Source of the DNA: Gordonia pseudamarae
GTDB taxonomy: Bacteria; Actinomycetota; Actinomycetes; Mycobacteriales; Mycobacteriaceae
NCBI RefSeq assembly: GCF_025273675.1
Contig: NZ_CP045809.1
Location: 2,666,001-2,730,000 of the forward strand
Direction of reading: 5' to 3'
DNA: 64,000 nt
Part shown: positions 46,809-55,445 of the stretch, piece after piece
Numbering within the stretch: position 1 is the first letter of the stretch
How the letters are laid out: each line of letters starts with the position of its first letter
The notes under the pieces: model-generated
Seen by the model: only the letters and a program-made list of their open reading frames with translations
Database searches by the model: none
Told to the model about the DNA's origin: nothing
Translations under genes and position numbers: made by a program

Positions 46809-48437
46809 CTACAGTGGCCCGGTGGGCAGCTGTCGGCGCACCAGTTTGCCCGTGGGGTTGCGTGGCAGATCGTCGACGAACACCACGTCGCGGGGAACCT
46901 TGTAGCGGGCCAGGTGCGTCTTGACGTGCGCCTTGATGTCCTCGGGGGTGGGTTCTGCGTGATCGGCACGAACGACGAAGGCGCGTAGTCGGGTTCCGAA
47001 CTCGTCGTCGGGTACCCCGATGACGGCGACGTCGTCGACCGCCGGGTGTTCGGCGAGCAGGTTCTCCACTTCGAGTGGGTACACGTTCTCGCCGCCGGAG
47101 ACGATCATGTCGTCGTCGCGGCCCTCGATGAACAGCAGCCCGTCGGTGTCGAAGCGCCCCATGTCGCCGGTCGACATGTAGCCGTCGATGATCGCTTTGT
47201 TACGGCCGTCGGTGTAGCCCTCGAACGGAACGCCGTTCTTGACGAACAACCGTCCCCGCACGTTGGTCGCCGTGATCCGCTTGTCGTCGGCGTCATAGAG
47301 CCGAAGTCGACTGGAGATCGGTGCACGGCCGACGGTTCCGGGTGCCGCGCGCAACTCTGCCGGCTGAGCGATGGACGCGATCGCGACCTCGGTGGAGCCG
47401 TACAGGTTGTACAGCACGTCCCCGAAGGTGTCCTGGATGGCCTCCGACAGCGCGGGCGACAGCGCGGACCCGGCGATGACGATCACCTTGAGTGCCGACA
47501 GGTCGTACTTTCCGAGCACGTCGGGACCGAGCGCCACCATGCGGTGAAGCATCGTCGGCACCGCCACCAGCATCTCGACCCGTTCCGCCGACAGCGCGGC
47601 GACAGTCTGCTCGGCGTCGAATCGGCGGCGCAGCACGATCCGGTTGCCGAGTGCCAGGTTGACCCCGCACGTGGCAAATCCGGTGGCGTGGAACAGCGGG
47701 GAGGCGATCATCGAGGTTCCCTTGCGCGGGAACGGGATCCGATCGAGCAGGAGCACGCTGGCGAACGGCGACATCGCCCCGCGGCGGGCCCCTTTGGGCA
47801 GGCCGGTGGTGCCGCTGGTGAGGATCACCATCCCAGCCGCCGAATCCGGCTCGGCCGGTGCGGTGGGGTCGCCGGTCTCCGCGATCTCATCCAGGGTGGG
47901 GATCCCCTGCGGCGCCTGACCGTCCAGCCAGGTGAGGATGCGCGGCAGATGCGTGGGCAGCGCGGCGGCCAGTTCGCCGAACTCCTCGTCGTACAGGATG
48001 GCGCCGACCTTTTCACGCTCGGCGACCTCGGCGAACTGGGTGATGCCGAAGCCGGTGTTCATCATCACCAGCCGCAACCCGGCCTTGCCGGCCGCCGCCA
48101 TGGTGATGAGCAGACCACGGTGGTCACGGGCGATCACCGCGATCACCGAGCCACGCGCGAGGCCCATGCCCAGCAAGGTGTTTGCCAGGGCATTCGATTG
48201 CCGGTCGAGATCGCCGTAGGTGATGGTGCCGTGTTCGTCGGTGACGCACGGGTCGTCGGCGAACTTCTCGCCGCCGTTGACGGTGAGCGCGGCGATCGGC
48301 CCGAGCCGCTCACCGCGTTTGGCCGCCAGCACCACGTGCTGCGGCCTGCTCAGTTCGACGAGCCCGTGGTCGCGGAGTACCCGCACCAGGCCGACGACAT
48401 CGCTCACCGATTCACGAAGATCGCCCAACGAAACCAT
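46809..48437 (-). CDS. Acyl-CoA synthetase (FadD-like)
   Basis: A 542-residue adenylate-forming ligase that activates fatty or other carboxylic acids to acyl-CoA. AMP-binding motif MVILTSGTTGLPKGA, NLYGSTEVA, STGDMGRFD and the C-terminal hinge with catalytic Lys in PRNPTGKLVRR are all present. It is close to mycobacterial FadD2/FadD12-type proteins. ATG at 48437 is preferred over a longer frame. It converges with the transporter gene and lies 132 bases after the FabG3-like SDR on the same strand; the linked steroid-type operator suggests cholesterol or fatty acid catabolism. Confidence 0.9.
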   Translation of the reverse strand: MVSLGDLRESVSDVVGLVRVLRDHGLVELSRPQHVVLAAKRGERLGPIAALTVNGGEKFADDPCVTDEHGTITYGDLDRQSNALANTLLGMGLARGSVIAVIARDHRGLLITMAAAGKAGLRLVMMNTGFGITQFAEVAEREKVGAILYDEEFGELAAALPTHLPRILTWLDGQAPQGIPTLDEIAETGDPTAPAEPDSAAGMVILTSGTTGLPKGARRGAMSPFASVLLLDRIPFPRKGTSMIASPLFHATGFATCGVNLALGNRIVLRRRFDAEQTVAALSAERVEMLVAVPTMLHRMVALGPDVLGKYDLSALKVIVIAGSALSPALSEAIQDTFGDVLYNLYGSTEVAIASIAQPAELRAAPGTVGRAPISSRLRLYDADDKRITATNVRGRLFVKNGVPFEGYTDGRNKAIIDGYMSTGDMGRFDTDGLLFIEGRDDDMIVSGGENVYPLEVENLLAEHPAVDDVAVIGVPDDEFGTRLRAFVVRADHAEPTPEDIKAHVKTHLARYKVPRDVVFVDDLPRNPTGKLVRRQLPTGPL

Positions 48438-48521
48438 GCACACTCCCCATTTCTCGACCGCCCGGTCCGTGACCGCGAGGCACCTTGTCGGGAGACAGCC
48501 TAGCGACAATTCGGGGCGTTG

Positions 48522-48545
48522 GGAACATTTTTCGAATTTTGTTCC
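48522..48545. promoter_or_regulatory. Palindrome upstream of the acyl-CoA synthetase gene
   Basis: GGAACA (48522-48527) and TGTTCC (48540-48545) flank an A/T-rich core centred on TTCGAA. It lies about 85 bases upstream of the acyl-CoA synthetase start in otherwise GC-rich DNA, fitting an operator plus promoter. It does not match the KstR consensus or the mycobacterial LexA box. Confidence 0.5.
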
Positions 48546-48569
48546 AATGGGGCGGCGACCGCGCTCACG

Positions 48570-49304
48570 TCAGGCGTGTGGCACGTCCGCCGAGAGCCCC
48601 CCGTCCATCACGAACTCGGAGCCGGTGGCGTACGAGGACTCGTCACTGGCCAGGAACACCACGAACGTGGAAACCTCGTCGGCTTCGGCCGAGCGCCCCA
48701 TCGGCACCTTGACCATCCCCTCCGGAATCCCTTCGGTCATCGGCGTCTTGATCAGGCCGGGGTGGATGGAGTTGACGCGCACGTTGTGCGGCGCGAGTTC
48801 GAGGGCCGCCGACTTGGCCAGGCCGCGCACACCCCATTTGGAGGCCACGTAGCCGTGCGCCCACGGGCTGCCGCGCAGCCCCTCCACCGACGAGACGTTG
48901 ATGATGGAGCCGCCACCGGCGTCGATCATCGGCTGCGCGACGCTACGGATGCCGAGAAAGGTTCCGGTGAGATTGACGTCGATGATCTGCCGCCATTTCT
49001 CCACCTTGAAGTTCTGAATGGCGGCGCCGTTGACGATGCCCGCGTTGTTCACCAACACGTTGACGGTGCCGAACTCGTCGATGGCGGTGGCCACGGCGGC
49101 TTCCCAGTCCTCCACCGAGGTCACGTCGAGGTGCACATACCTCGCCGAGGCGCCGATCTCGTCGGCGAGCGCCTTGCCCTCATCGTCGAGGATGTCCCCG
49201 ATCACCACTGTGCCGCCTTCGGCGACGAGTGCGCGTGCGTGCGCCGCTCCCATCCCTCGCGCACCGCCGGTGATGATCGCAACTTTGTTGTCTACTCGTC
49301 CCAT
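48570..49304 (-). CDS. SDR oxidoreductase, FabG3 / 20-beta-hydroxysteroid dehydrogenase-like
   Basis: A 244-residue short-chain dehydrogenase. Cofactor motif TGGARGMG (12-19), NNAG (86-89), and catalytic Ser139, Tyr152 and Lys156 (GYVASK) are in place. The sequence tracks M. tuberculosis FabG3 (Rv2002), a 3-alpha/20-beta-hydroxysteroid dehydrogenase, including HPGLIKTPMT and FLASDESSYATGSEFV. ATG at 49304 gives the family start. A perfect KstR-type operator lies 33 bases upstream, so it is likely part of the cholesterol regulon. Confidence 0.9.
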   Translation of the reverse strand: MGRVDNKVAIITGGARGMGAAHARALVAEGGTVVIGDILDDEGKALADEIGASARYVHLDVTSVEDWEAAVATAIDEFGTVNVLVNNAGIVNGAAIQNFKVEKWRQIIDVNLTGTFLGIRSVAQPMIDAGGGSIINVSSVEGLRGSPWAHGYVASKWGVRGLAKSAALELAPHNVRVNSIHPGLIKTPMTEGIPEGMVKVPMGRSAEADEVSTFVVFLASDESSYATGSEFVMDGGLSADVPHA

Positions 49305-49336
49305 GGCGAGCAACAGTACCGCCTCACCACCAGAAT

Positions 49337-49350
49337 TAGAACAAGTTCTA
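49337..49350. promoter_or_regulatory. KstR-type operator in the divergent SDR / DapB-like promoter
   Basis: TAGAACAAGTTCTA is a perfect 14-bp palindrome that fits the KstR consensus TnnAACnnGTTnnA of the cholesterol-catabolism repressor. It is 33 bases from the SDR start and 115 from the DapB-like start, between two divergent genes, as a shared operator would be. Confidence 0.75.
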
Positions 49351-49464
49351 GCGAACTTCACGGCGGCGTGCTGTACTGATATGGACACCAGTCCGGACAT
49401 ATGTTCATTTACCTGCGCGAATGCCCCGGACCTGCACACACACCAACAGGAGGCAAGACACACC

Positions 49465-50565
49465 ATGGCCATTCGCGTCGCGCTCGTCGGCACCGGAAAC
49501 GCGGGCACGCTCGCCCTGCGTCAGCTCATCGACGACCCCAGATTCGAGTTGGTCGCGGTGAGCGTGTCCACCCCGGAGAAGGTCGGCAAGGACGCGGGTG
49601 AGCTGGCCGGCCGCGACGGCACCGGCATCACCGCCGCCACCGGACTCGAGCACGTCGTCGCCGCCCGGCCCGACTGCGTCGTCTACACCGCGATGGGCGA
49701 CACCCGCCCCATCGAGGCATTCAACGACTGCCGCCTGTTCCTCGACGCCGGGATCAACGTCGTCGGCACCGCACCGGGCGGCCTGCAGTACCCGTGGGGT
49801 GTGATGCCGGCCACGGCGATCGACAAGATCGAGGGATCCGCGCGCGAGGGCGCGGCGTCGATCTTCATCTCCGGCGTCGACCCGGGCTTCGCCAACGACC
49901 TGATCCCGTTCGCGTTCGCCGGCACCTGCCAGAACGTGCGGCAGGTGCGGTGCATGGAGATCGCCGACTACGCCACCTACGACGGCTCCACCGTGATGTT
50001 CGACGTGATGGGCTTCGGCGCGCCGATGGACCAGACCCCGATGCTGTTCCTGCCCGGCATCCTCGGCATGGCCTGGGGCACCACACTGGCGATCCTGGCC
50101 GCCGGTTTCGGCATCTCCATCGACGAGGTGCGTGAGCATCACGAGAGCGAGCCCGCCCCGGAGACCTTCGATATCGCCGCGGGGACCATCGAGAAGGGCA
50201 CCCGCGCCGCCGTCCGGTTCGAGATCATCGGCCTGGTGGACGGGCAGCCGGCGATCGTGATCGAGCACATCACCCGCCTGCGCGACGATCTGCGGCCGGA
50301 CTGGGCGCGGCCGGCGCAGGACGGCGGATCGTATCGGGTCGAGATCGTGGGCGAACCGTCCTACCGGGTCGACATCTGCCCCACCAGCAGCGTGGGCGAT
50401 CACAACCACGCGGCGATCGTCGCCGGTGTCGGCCGCGTCGTCAACGCCATCCCCGCGGTCGTCGACGCCGCACCCGGCCTGCTCACCACGCTCGACCTGC
50501 CACTGATCACCGGGCCCGGGCTGACCGTGGCGGACCCCGCACCACGGGCGGCGGCCACCATCTAG
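49465..50565 (+). CDS. DapB-fold NAD(P)-dependent dehydrogenase of unknown substrate
   Basis: A 366-residue protein with an N-terminal Rossmann domain (VALVGTGNAGTLALRQL) of the dihydrodipicolinate-reductase type and a C-terminal domain like that of 2,4-diaminopentanoate dehydrogenase-like proteins. AGGAGG lies upstream of ATG 49465; a frame running from 49018 only overlaps the SDR. In mycobacteria such proteins occur with steroid and lipid genes, but no reaction is assigned. It shares a promoter with the FabG3-like SDR and the KstR-type site. Confidence 0.8.
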   Translation: MAIRVALVGTGNAGTLALRQLIDDPRFELVAVSVSTPEKVGKDAGELAGRDGTGITAATGLEHVVAARPDCVVYTAMGDTRPIEAFNDCRLFLDAGINVVGTAPGGLQYPWGVMPATAIDKIEGSAREGAASIFISGVDPGFANDLIPFAFAGTCQNVRQVRCMEIADYATYDGSTVMFDVMGFGAPMDQTPMLFLPGILGMAWGTTLAILAAGFGISIDEVREHHESEPAPETFDIAAGTIEKGTRAAVRFEIIGLVDGQPAIVIEHITRLRDDLRPDWARPAQDGGSYRVEIVGEPSYRVDICPTSSVGDHNHAAIVAGVGRVVNAIPAVVDAAPGLLTTLDLPLITGPGLTVADPAPRAAATI

Positions 50566-50595
50566 CCGGCTCGTACACCTGGCGACCGGTGCCGA

Positions 50596-51282
50596 TCAGT
50601 CCCCGACTCGGCCCAGGACCTTCTCCTGTATCTCTCCGCGCGCCCATTTCGGCATGATGAACACGCCCTCGGCCTCGGCGCACAGCCCGTCGTCGGTTGA
50701 CAGTTCACCTTTGGCGAAGGCCTTCACGCCTTCGACGCGGTCCACCCAGGCCTCCACGTGGATCTTGCCGAGCCTGGTGCCCTGCCTGTAGCGGATCGAC
50801 AGGGTGCCGGTCATTCCCGGTACCTTCGCGCTCTCGGTGGCGTGCCCGAGTGCCTGGTCGAAAACGGCGGCGATGATGCCGCCGTGCACCAGACCGGCCG
50901 GGCCCTCGTACGCGCCGCCGAGGTCCACGTCGACGGTCACCTTGTCCGGGAAGCACTCGAACCGCAGTGGCGGTGCGATCGGGTTGCGGATACCCGTGAG
51001 CGCGTTCCCCCAGGACCGATGGGTGCCGTCGGAGTTGAATCGGGTTCCGAACGACCGTTCGTGGTGCTCCTCGCCGAGGATCTCGGTGGCCTGGCCGATC
51101 AGTTCGCGGGCGCGCGCGATGCGGTCGTCGGCGACGTCGGTGAGCACGGTGGCCTGCACGAGTGCGCGCACGTCGTCGGCCAGTTCGCGGGCCACCTCCG
51201 CCATCCGGGCGAGTTCTCCGGCCGGGATGTCCTCCTCGGCGTAGACGCCGCGCTGCTGCCTGTCCCGCTCTTCGGTGCTCAT
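50596..51282 (-). CDS. Hotdog-fold thioesterase, PaaI family
   Basis: A 228-residue protein. An N-terminal helical part (about 1-75) precedes a hotdog domain with the helix motif GLVHGGIIAAVFDQALGHA, whose His-Gly-Gly and Asp are the usual active-site residues of PaaI-type acyl-CoA thioesterases. It probably releases CoA from fatty or aromatic acyl-CoA. It converges with the DapB-like gene and diverges from the crotonase gene, within a lipid catabolism group. Confidence 0.83.
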   Translation of the reverse strand: MSTEERDRQQRGVYAEEDIPAGELARMAEVARELADDVRALVQATVLTDVADDRIARARELIGQATEILGEEHHERSFGTRFNSDGTHRSWGNALTGIRNPIAPPLRFECFPDKVTVDVDLGGAYEGPAGLVHGGIIAAVFDQALGHATESAKVPGMTGTLSIRYRQGTRLGKIHVEAWVDRVEGVKAFAKGELSTDDGLCAEAEGVFIMPKWARGEIQEKVLGRVGD

Positions 51283-51353
51283 CTTCTCGTTGTATCAGCC
51301 AATCCGCGCACCCCGCTGCCCCAGTCTCCTACCGGGGAGTAATGTCTGGATTC

Positions 51354-52181
51354 ATGAGCGAACATCAGTGGAACGCGTTCACCGTCACCATCGCCGATGG
51401 CGTCGCCGAGGTCACCTTGATCGGTCCGGGTAAGGGCAACGTGATGGGCCCCGACTTCTGGAACGAACTGCCTCTGGTGTTCGCCGAACTCGACCGTGAC
51501 GAGTCGGTGCGCGCGGTGGTACTCGCCGGTGCGGGCAAGAACTTCACCTACGGTCTCGACCTGCCCGGGATGGCCGGTGATCTGGGCCCGGTTCTGGCAC
51601 CCGACGCCAAGGCCGCCGTGCGCACCCGCTTCCACGACCTGATCCTGCGCATGCAATCGGGTGTGAACGCGGTCGCCGACTGCCGCAAACCGGTTGTCGC
51701 CGCCGTCTGGGGCTGGTGCATCGGCGGTGGCGTCGATCTGATCACCGCCGCCGACTTCCGCTACGCCGCCGCCGACGCCAAGTTCAGCGTCCGCGAGGTG
51801 AAGGTGGCGATGGTCGCCGACATGGGCACACTCGCCCGGCTGCCCGCGATCATCGGCGACGGCCATTTCCGTGAACTGGCCCTGACCGGCCGCGACATCG
51901 ATGCCGCCCGAGCCGAACGTATCGGCCTGGTCAACGACGTGTACGACGACGCCGACGCGACCCTGGCCGCCGCACGGGCCGCCGCCGCGGAGATCGCGGC
52001 CAACCCACCGCTGGTGGTGCACGGCATCAAGCAGGTCCTCGATCGGTCGCGTCGGGCCGCCGTCGACGACAGCCTGCGGTACGTGGCCGCCTGGAACGCC
52101 GCGTTCCTGCCCTCCAATGACCTCTCCGAAGCGGTCACCGCCGTGTTCGAGAAGCGTCAGCCGAACTTCACCGGCGAGTAG
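51354..52181 (+). CDS. Crotonase family protein with dienoyl-CoA isomerase signature
   Basis: A 275-residue enoyl-CoA hydratase/isomerase. The oxyanion-hole segments are AGAGKNFTYGLDL and WGWCIGGGVDL. The catalytic stretch FSVREVKVAMVADMGTLARLP keeps a Glu and an Asp eight residues apart, as in delta3,5-delta2,4-dienoyl-CoA isomerase (ECH1), rather than the two Glu of hydratases. It would handle odd-position double bonds in beta-oxidation. ATG at 51354 is used; an ATG at 51342 is only two bases from GGGGAG. Confidence 0.85.
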   Translation: MSEHQWNAFTVTIADGVAEVTLIGPGKGNVMGPDFWNELPLVFAELDRDESVRAVVLAGAGKNFTYGLDLPGMAGDLGPVLAPDAKAAVRTRFHDLILRMQSGVNAVADCRKPVVAAVWGWCIGGGVDLITAADFRYAAADAKFSVREVKVAMVADMGTLARLPAIIGDGHFRELALTGRDIDAARAERIGLVNDVYDDADATLAAARAAAAEIAANPPLVVHGIKQVLDRSRRAAVDDSLRYVAAWNAAFLPSNDLSEAVTAVFEKRQPNFTGE

Positions 52182-52185
52182 CCGC

Positions 52186-52653
52186 TCAGCGTTCGCGGAG
52201 CCGGAACACCGGGATCTGCCGGTCGGTGCGCTGCTCGTACAGGGTGAAGTTCGGCCACACGCAGCGGAGCACCTGCCATGCGGCATCACGTTCCGGCCCC
52301 GCGAGTTCGGTGGGCACGCACTCCCATTGCCTGCCGCCGTGGGACACGCGGACGGTCTCGGCGGCCCGCACGTTCCATACCCACTGCGGCATCGCATCGG
52401 CACCGAAGTACGAGCCGGCGATCAACCGATCGCCGCCGTCGGGGGCGCACAGCAGCCGCGTGCGCCGCACAATGCCGGACTTGCGGCCGGGTACGTCGAG
52501 GGTGATGTTGGGCAGGTCGGCGATGTCGAGCAGACTGTACCGGTCACCGGTCACCTTCTGGATACCGCTGTCGCACTTGACAATCAGCGGCAGGTAGCGG
52601 GGCATCCATTCGATCGACCCGATCGCCACGGCCAGGCGTTTGCGCACTCCCAT
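52186..52653 (-). CDS. Nitroreductase/deazaflavin (F420)-dependent family protein
   Basis: A 155-residue split beta-barrel protein of the DDN/FDOR group, predicted to use F420 or a related flavin. Typical segments are ITLDVPGRKSGIVRRTRLLC, RLIAGSYFGADAMPQWVWN and VWPNFTLYEQRTDRQIPVF near the C-terminus. Physiological substrates of this subclass are mostly unknown. ATG at 52653 is taken; the longer frame to 52758 runs into the next gene's promoter. Its 3' end faces the crotonase gene four bases away. Confidence 0.87.
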   Translation of the reverse strand: MGVRKRLAVAIGSIEWMPRYLPLIVKCDSGIQKVTGDRYSLLDIADLPNITLDVPGRKSGIVRRTRLLCAPDGGDRLIAGSYFGADAMPQWVWNVRAAETVRVSHGGRQWECVPTELAGPERDAAWQVLRCVWPNFTLYEQRTDRQIPVFRLRER

Positions 52654-52758
52654 GACCGACAGTGTGCCAGCACCGGCGGTCAACGCCGCCCTCCACAGCC
52701 ACGCGGGCTGTGGATGCGACAATCGCGAATCCCGTCCGCACCGTGCACTATTCGGCAC

Positions 52759-53175
52759 ATGATCACCCCAACAGCATCGCCGCAGACCCTGCCGCCGACC
52801 CGAACCCTGACCACCGTCGCGGACCTGTGCGCCGAATGGTCACGCCGAAAGGGTGAGCTGACAGTCGGCCGCACCGCCCTGTGGTTCACCTTCCTGGACG
52901 CCGACAACCGCACGATCCCGACGCACAACACCGTCGACCTCGCGATCAGGCCCGATCCGGCGGGGATCGATCTGCTGATGCGCACCATCGCCGAGATCTG
53001 CGAGGACGACACCTCGGTGGCCTTCCTGCTGGTCAGGGCCGGCGACGACGACCAGGTGTCCGACACCGACAGGGAGTGGGCGCGCCTGCTGGGCCTGGCC
53101 GCGCGTCGGCACGGGGTGCATATCCGTCCCACCCATCGCGCCAACAACGCCGGCGTCGTCGCCGTCGGCTGGTGA
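52759..53175 (+). CDS. Hypothetical protein, 138 aa
   Basis: I do not recognise this family with confidence. The 138-residue soluble product has an alternating strand/helix pattern (TALWFTFLDADNRTI, VAFLLVRAGDDD, and GVHIRPTHRANNAGVVAVGW at the end) that suggests a small alpha/beta domain. No metal or nucleotide motif is evident. ATG at 52759 is divergent from the deazaflavin-type gene, and a perfect 20-base palindrome follows its stop. Confidence 0.65.
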   Translation: MITPTASPQTLPPTRTLTTVADLCAEWSRRKGELTVGRTALWFTFLDADNRTIPTHNTVDLAIRPDPAGIDLLMRTIAEICEDDTSVAFLLVRAGDDDQVSDTDREWARLLGLAARRHGVHIRPTHRANNAGVVAVGW

Positions 53176-53183
53176 CCGGAACT

Positions 53184-53203
53184 CCTCACCCGGCCGGGTG
53201 AGG
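53184..53203. terminator. Terminator palindrome between the 138-aa gene and htpG
   Basis: CCTCACCCGG followed directly by its complement CCGGGTGAGG makes a perfect 20-base palindrome eight bases after the stop of the 138-residue gene. htpG converges from the other side, 104 bases away, so it may serve both. Confidence 0.7.
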
Positions 53204-53307
53204 TGGGGCCGGGGTCGTGCCGACCGACGATTCGATGACCGCCTCCCTCGCCGCCGACGGACCCGGCACGCGTGCGCCGGTGTCGCGCCGACGGCGAGGA
53301 CCGGACG

Positions 53308-55263
53308 CTAGGTGGTGATCGCGGCGGTCAGGGTCGCGGCCAGCAGTTTGGCGAATCCGGCCGGATCGGCCAGGTCGCCGCCCTCGGCGAGCACCGCCAT
53401 GCCGTAGATCAACTGGGCGGTCGGCTCCAGCTCCGACTTGTCGGAAGACTTGCCGAAAGCGTCGTTGAGTCCCTTGACCAGCGGATGGTCCGGGTTGATC
53501 TCCAGTGCCCGCTTGGACCGGGGCACGTCCTGGCCGGATGCGCGGTACAGCTTTTCCAGCTGCGGCGACATAGAGAAGGTGTCGCCGACGAGGCAGGCCG
53601 CCGATTCGGTCAACCGGTGGGAGATGCGGGCCTCGGTAATGTCCTCGCTCAGCGACTGCCCCAGCCAGGTCAGCAGGTCGCCGTACTCGGCGGCGTCCTT
53701 GGCCTTCTCCTCCTCGGATTCGGACGTGTCGGCGTCATCGAGCTCGTCGAGGTCGACAGCCCCCTTGGCGATCGACACGAAGCTCTTGCCCTCGAACTCC
53801 ACACCCGAGGACGACCACATCTCGTCGACCGGATCGCTCAGCAGCAACACCTCGATACCCTTGGCGCGGAACGCCTCCAGATGCGGCGAGTTCTCGATCT
53901 GCTTACGCGATTCGCCGGTCATGTAGTAGATCGACGTCTGCCCCGACACCATCCGGCCCACATAGTCGGCGAGGGTGGTGTACCCGTCGGCCGAGTTGGT
54001 GGACTCGAAGGAGGACGCCTTCAGGATGGCATCGCGGTTGTCGAGGTCGTTGACCAGGCCTTCCTTGAAGACGCGGCCGAAGTTCTGCCAGAAGGTGGCG
54101 TAGTCGTCGGGCCGGGCGGCCGCGATGTCGGAGACCGTGGAGATGACCTTCTTGGTCAGGCGGCGGCGGATCGCCCGGATCTGCCTGTCCTGCTGCAGGA
54201 TCTCGCGGGAGACGTTGAGCGACAGGTCGGCCGCGTCCACCACACCCTTGACGAAACGCAGGTACTCGGGCATCAGTTCGTCGCAGTCGTCCATGATGAA
54301 GACGCGTTTGACGTACAACGACACCCCGGCGGTACGTTCCCGCATGAACAGGTCGAACGGCGCCTGCGTCGGGATGAACAGCAGCGCCTGATATTCGAAG
54401 GTGCCCTCGGCTTTGAGCGTGATGGTCTCGAGCGGATCGTCCCAGGCGTGCGCGACGTGCCGGTAGAACTCCTTGTACTCGTCCTCGGTCACCTCGTCCT
54501 TCGACTTGGCCCACAGCGCTTTTCGCGAGTTGAGGGTTTCGGTCTCGACGGTCGTGGTGGTGACCGGTTCGGTGTCCTCCTCCTCGGCGGGCACGGTGGT
54601 GGTCTTCTCCACGTCCATCCTGATCGGCCAGGAGATGAAGTCGGAGTACTTCTTCACCAGCGCACGCAGCTTGTGCTGGTCGGCGTAGTCGTACAGGTGA
54701 TCGTCGGTGTCGACGGGCTTGAGTGTCAAGATCACCGAGGTGCCCTGCGGGGCGTCGTCGACGTCGGCGATGGTGTAGGTGCCGTCGCCGGTCGACTCCC
54801 ACCGGGTACCGGTCGATTCGCCCGCCTTCCGGGTCACGAGGGTGACCTTGTCGGCGACCATGAACGTGGAATAGAAACCGATGCCGAACTGGCCGATCAG
54901 CTCTTCGGATGCCGCCGAATCCTTCGCCTCGGCGAGTTTGCGGCGCAGTTCGGCGGTACCGGAGCGGGCGAGGGTACCGATAAGGCCGATCACCTCGTCG
55001 CGGTTCATGCCGATACCGTTGTCGATCACCGACAGGACACGCTCGTCGCTGTTGGGCACGAGCTGGATGTGCAAGTCGCTCGCGTCGACGTCGAGATCCT
55101 TGTTCTGCAACGATTCCAGACGCAGCTTGTCGAGCGCGTCGGATGCGTTCGAGATCAGTTCCCGCAGAAAGCTGTCTTTGTTGGAGTAGATCGAATGGAC
55201 CATCAGGTCGAGCAACTGGCGCGATTCCGCCTGGAACTCATGGACCTCTGGTTGCGCACTCAC
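53308..55263 (-). CDS. htpG: Chaperone HtpG (bacterial Hsp90)
   Basis: A 651-residue ATP-dependent chaperone. The GHKL ATPase domain has FLRELISNASDALDKLR, IDNGIGMNRDE and GQFGIGFYS. The middle domain has the LFIPTQAPFDLF and VKRVFIMDD regions, and a C-terminal dimerisation domain is present. GTG at 55263 is chosen because GGAGG lies eight bases upstream and the protein then begins SAQPEVHEFQAE as in relatives. The 182-base divergent region upstream shows no CIRCE or HAIR heat-shock operator. Confidence 0.96.
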   Translation of the reverse strand: MSAQPEVHEFQAESRQLLDLMVHSIYSNKDSFLRELISNASDALDKLRLESLQNKDLDVDASDLHIQLVPNSDERVLSVIDNGIGMNRDEVIGLIGTLARSGTAELRRKLAEAKDSAASEELIGQFGIGFYSTFMVADKVTLVTRKAGESTGTRWESTGDGTYTIADVDDAPQGTSVILTLKPVDTDDHLYDYADQHKLRALVKKYSDFISWPIRMDVEKTTTVPAEEEDTEPVTTTTVETETLNSRKALWAKSKDEVTEDEYKEFYRHVAHAWDDPLETITLKAEGTFEYQALLFIPTQAPFDLFMRERTAGVSLYVKRVFIMDDCDELMPEYLRFVKGVVDAADLSLNVSREILQQDRQIRAIRRRLTKKVISTVSDIAAARPDDYATFWQNFGRVFKEGLVNDLDNRDAILKASSFESTNSADGYTTLADYVGRMVSGQTSIYYMTGESRKQIENSPHLEAFRAKGIEVLLLSDPVDEMWSSSGVEFEGKSFVSIAKGAVDLDELDDADTSESEEEKAKDAAEYGDLLTWLGQSLSEDITEARISHRLTESAACLVGDTFSMSPQLEKLYRASGQDVPRSKRALEINPDHPLVKGLNDAFGKSSDKSELEPTAQLIYGMAVLAEGGDLADPAGFAKLLAATLTAAITT

Positions 55264-55445
55264 CGACTTACCTCCGCTGTTCTCATCGTGTGGCACCCCG
55301 ATGTGCGTCATCGTGTCGGGCGTCGGCCCGGGTGCTCTGCTTGTCGTGTTCGCGTTCGCGCGATCGCGCCGAAATTCTACTCGGCCGCACCGACACGATC
55401 CTCAAGGCCCTGTCGGCCCCGGTCCGGTCCTTCTATGGTGGCTTG

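Noticed and set aside
43745-46969. A 1074-codon minus-strand frame opposite the uracil operon and transporter
   Set aside because: Covers four real genes; His/Gln/Arg-rich shadow with no recognisable domain.
48522-48545. LexA (SOS) box before the acyl-CoA synthetase
   Set aside because: The core has TTCGAA but not the TCGAAC-N4-GTTCGA arrangement needed.
55264-55445. Possible heat-shock operator (CIRCE or HAIR) upstream of htpG
   Set aside because: Neither TTAGCACTC-N9-GAGTGCTAA nor CTTGAGT-N7-ACTCAAG is present in either orientation.
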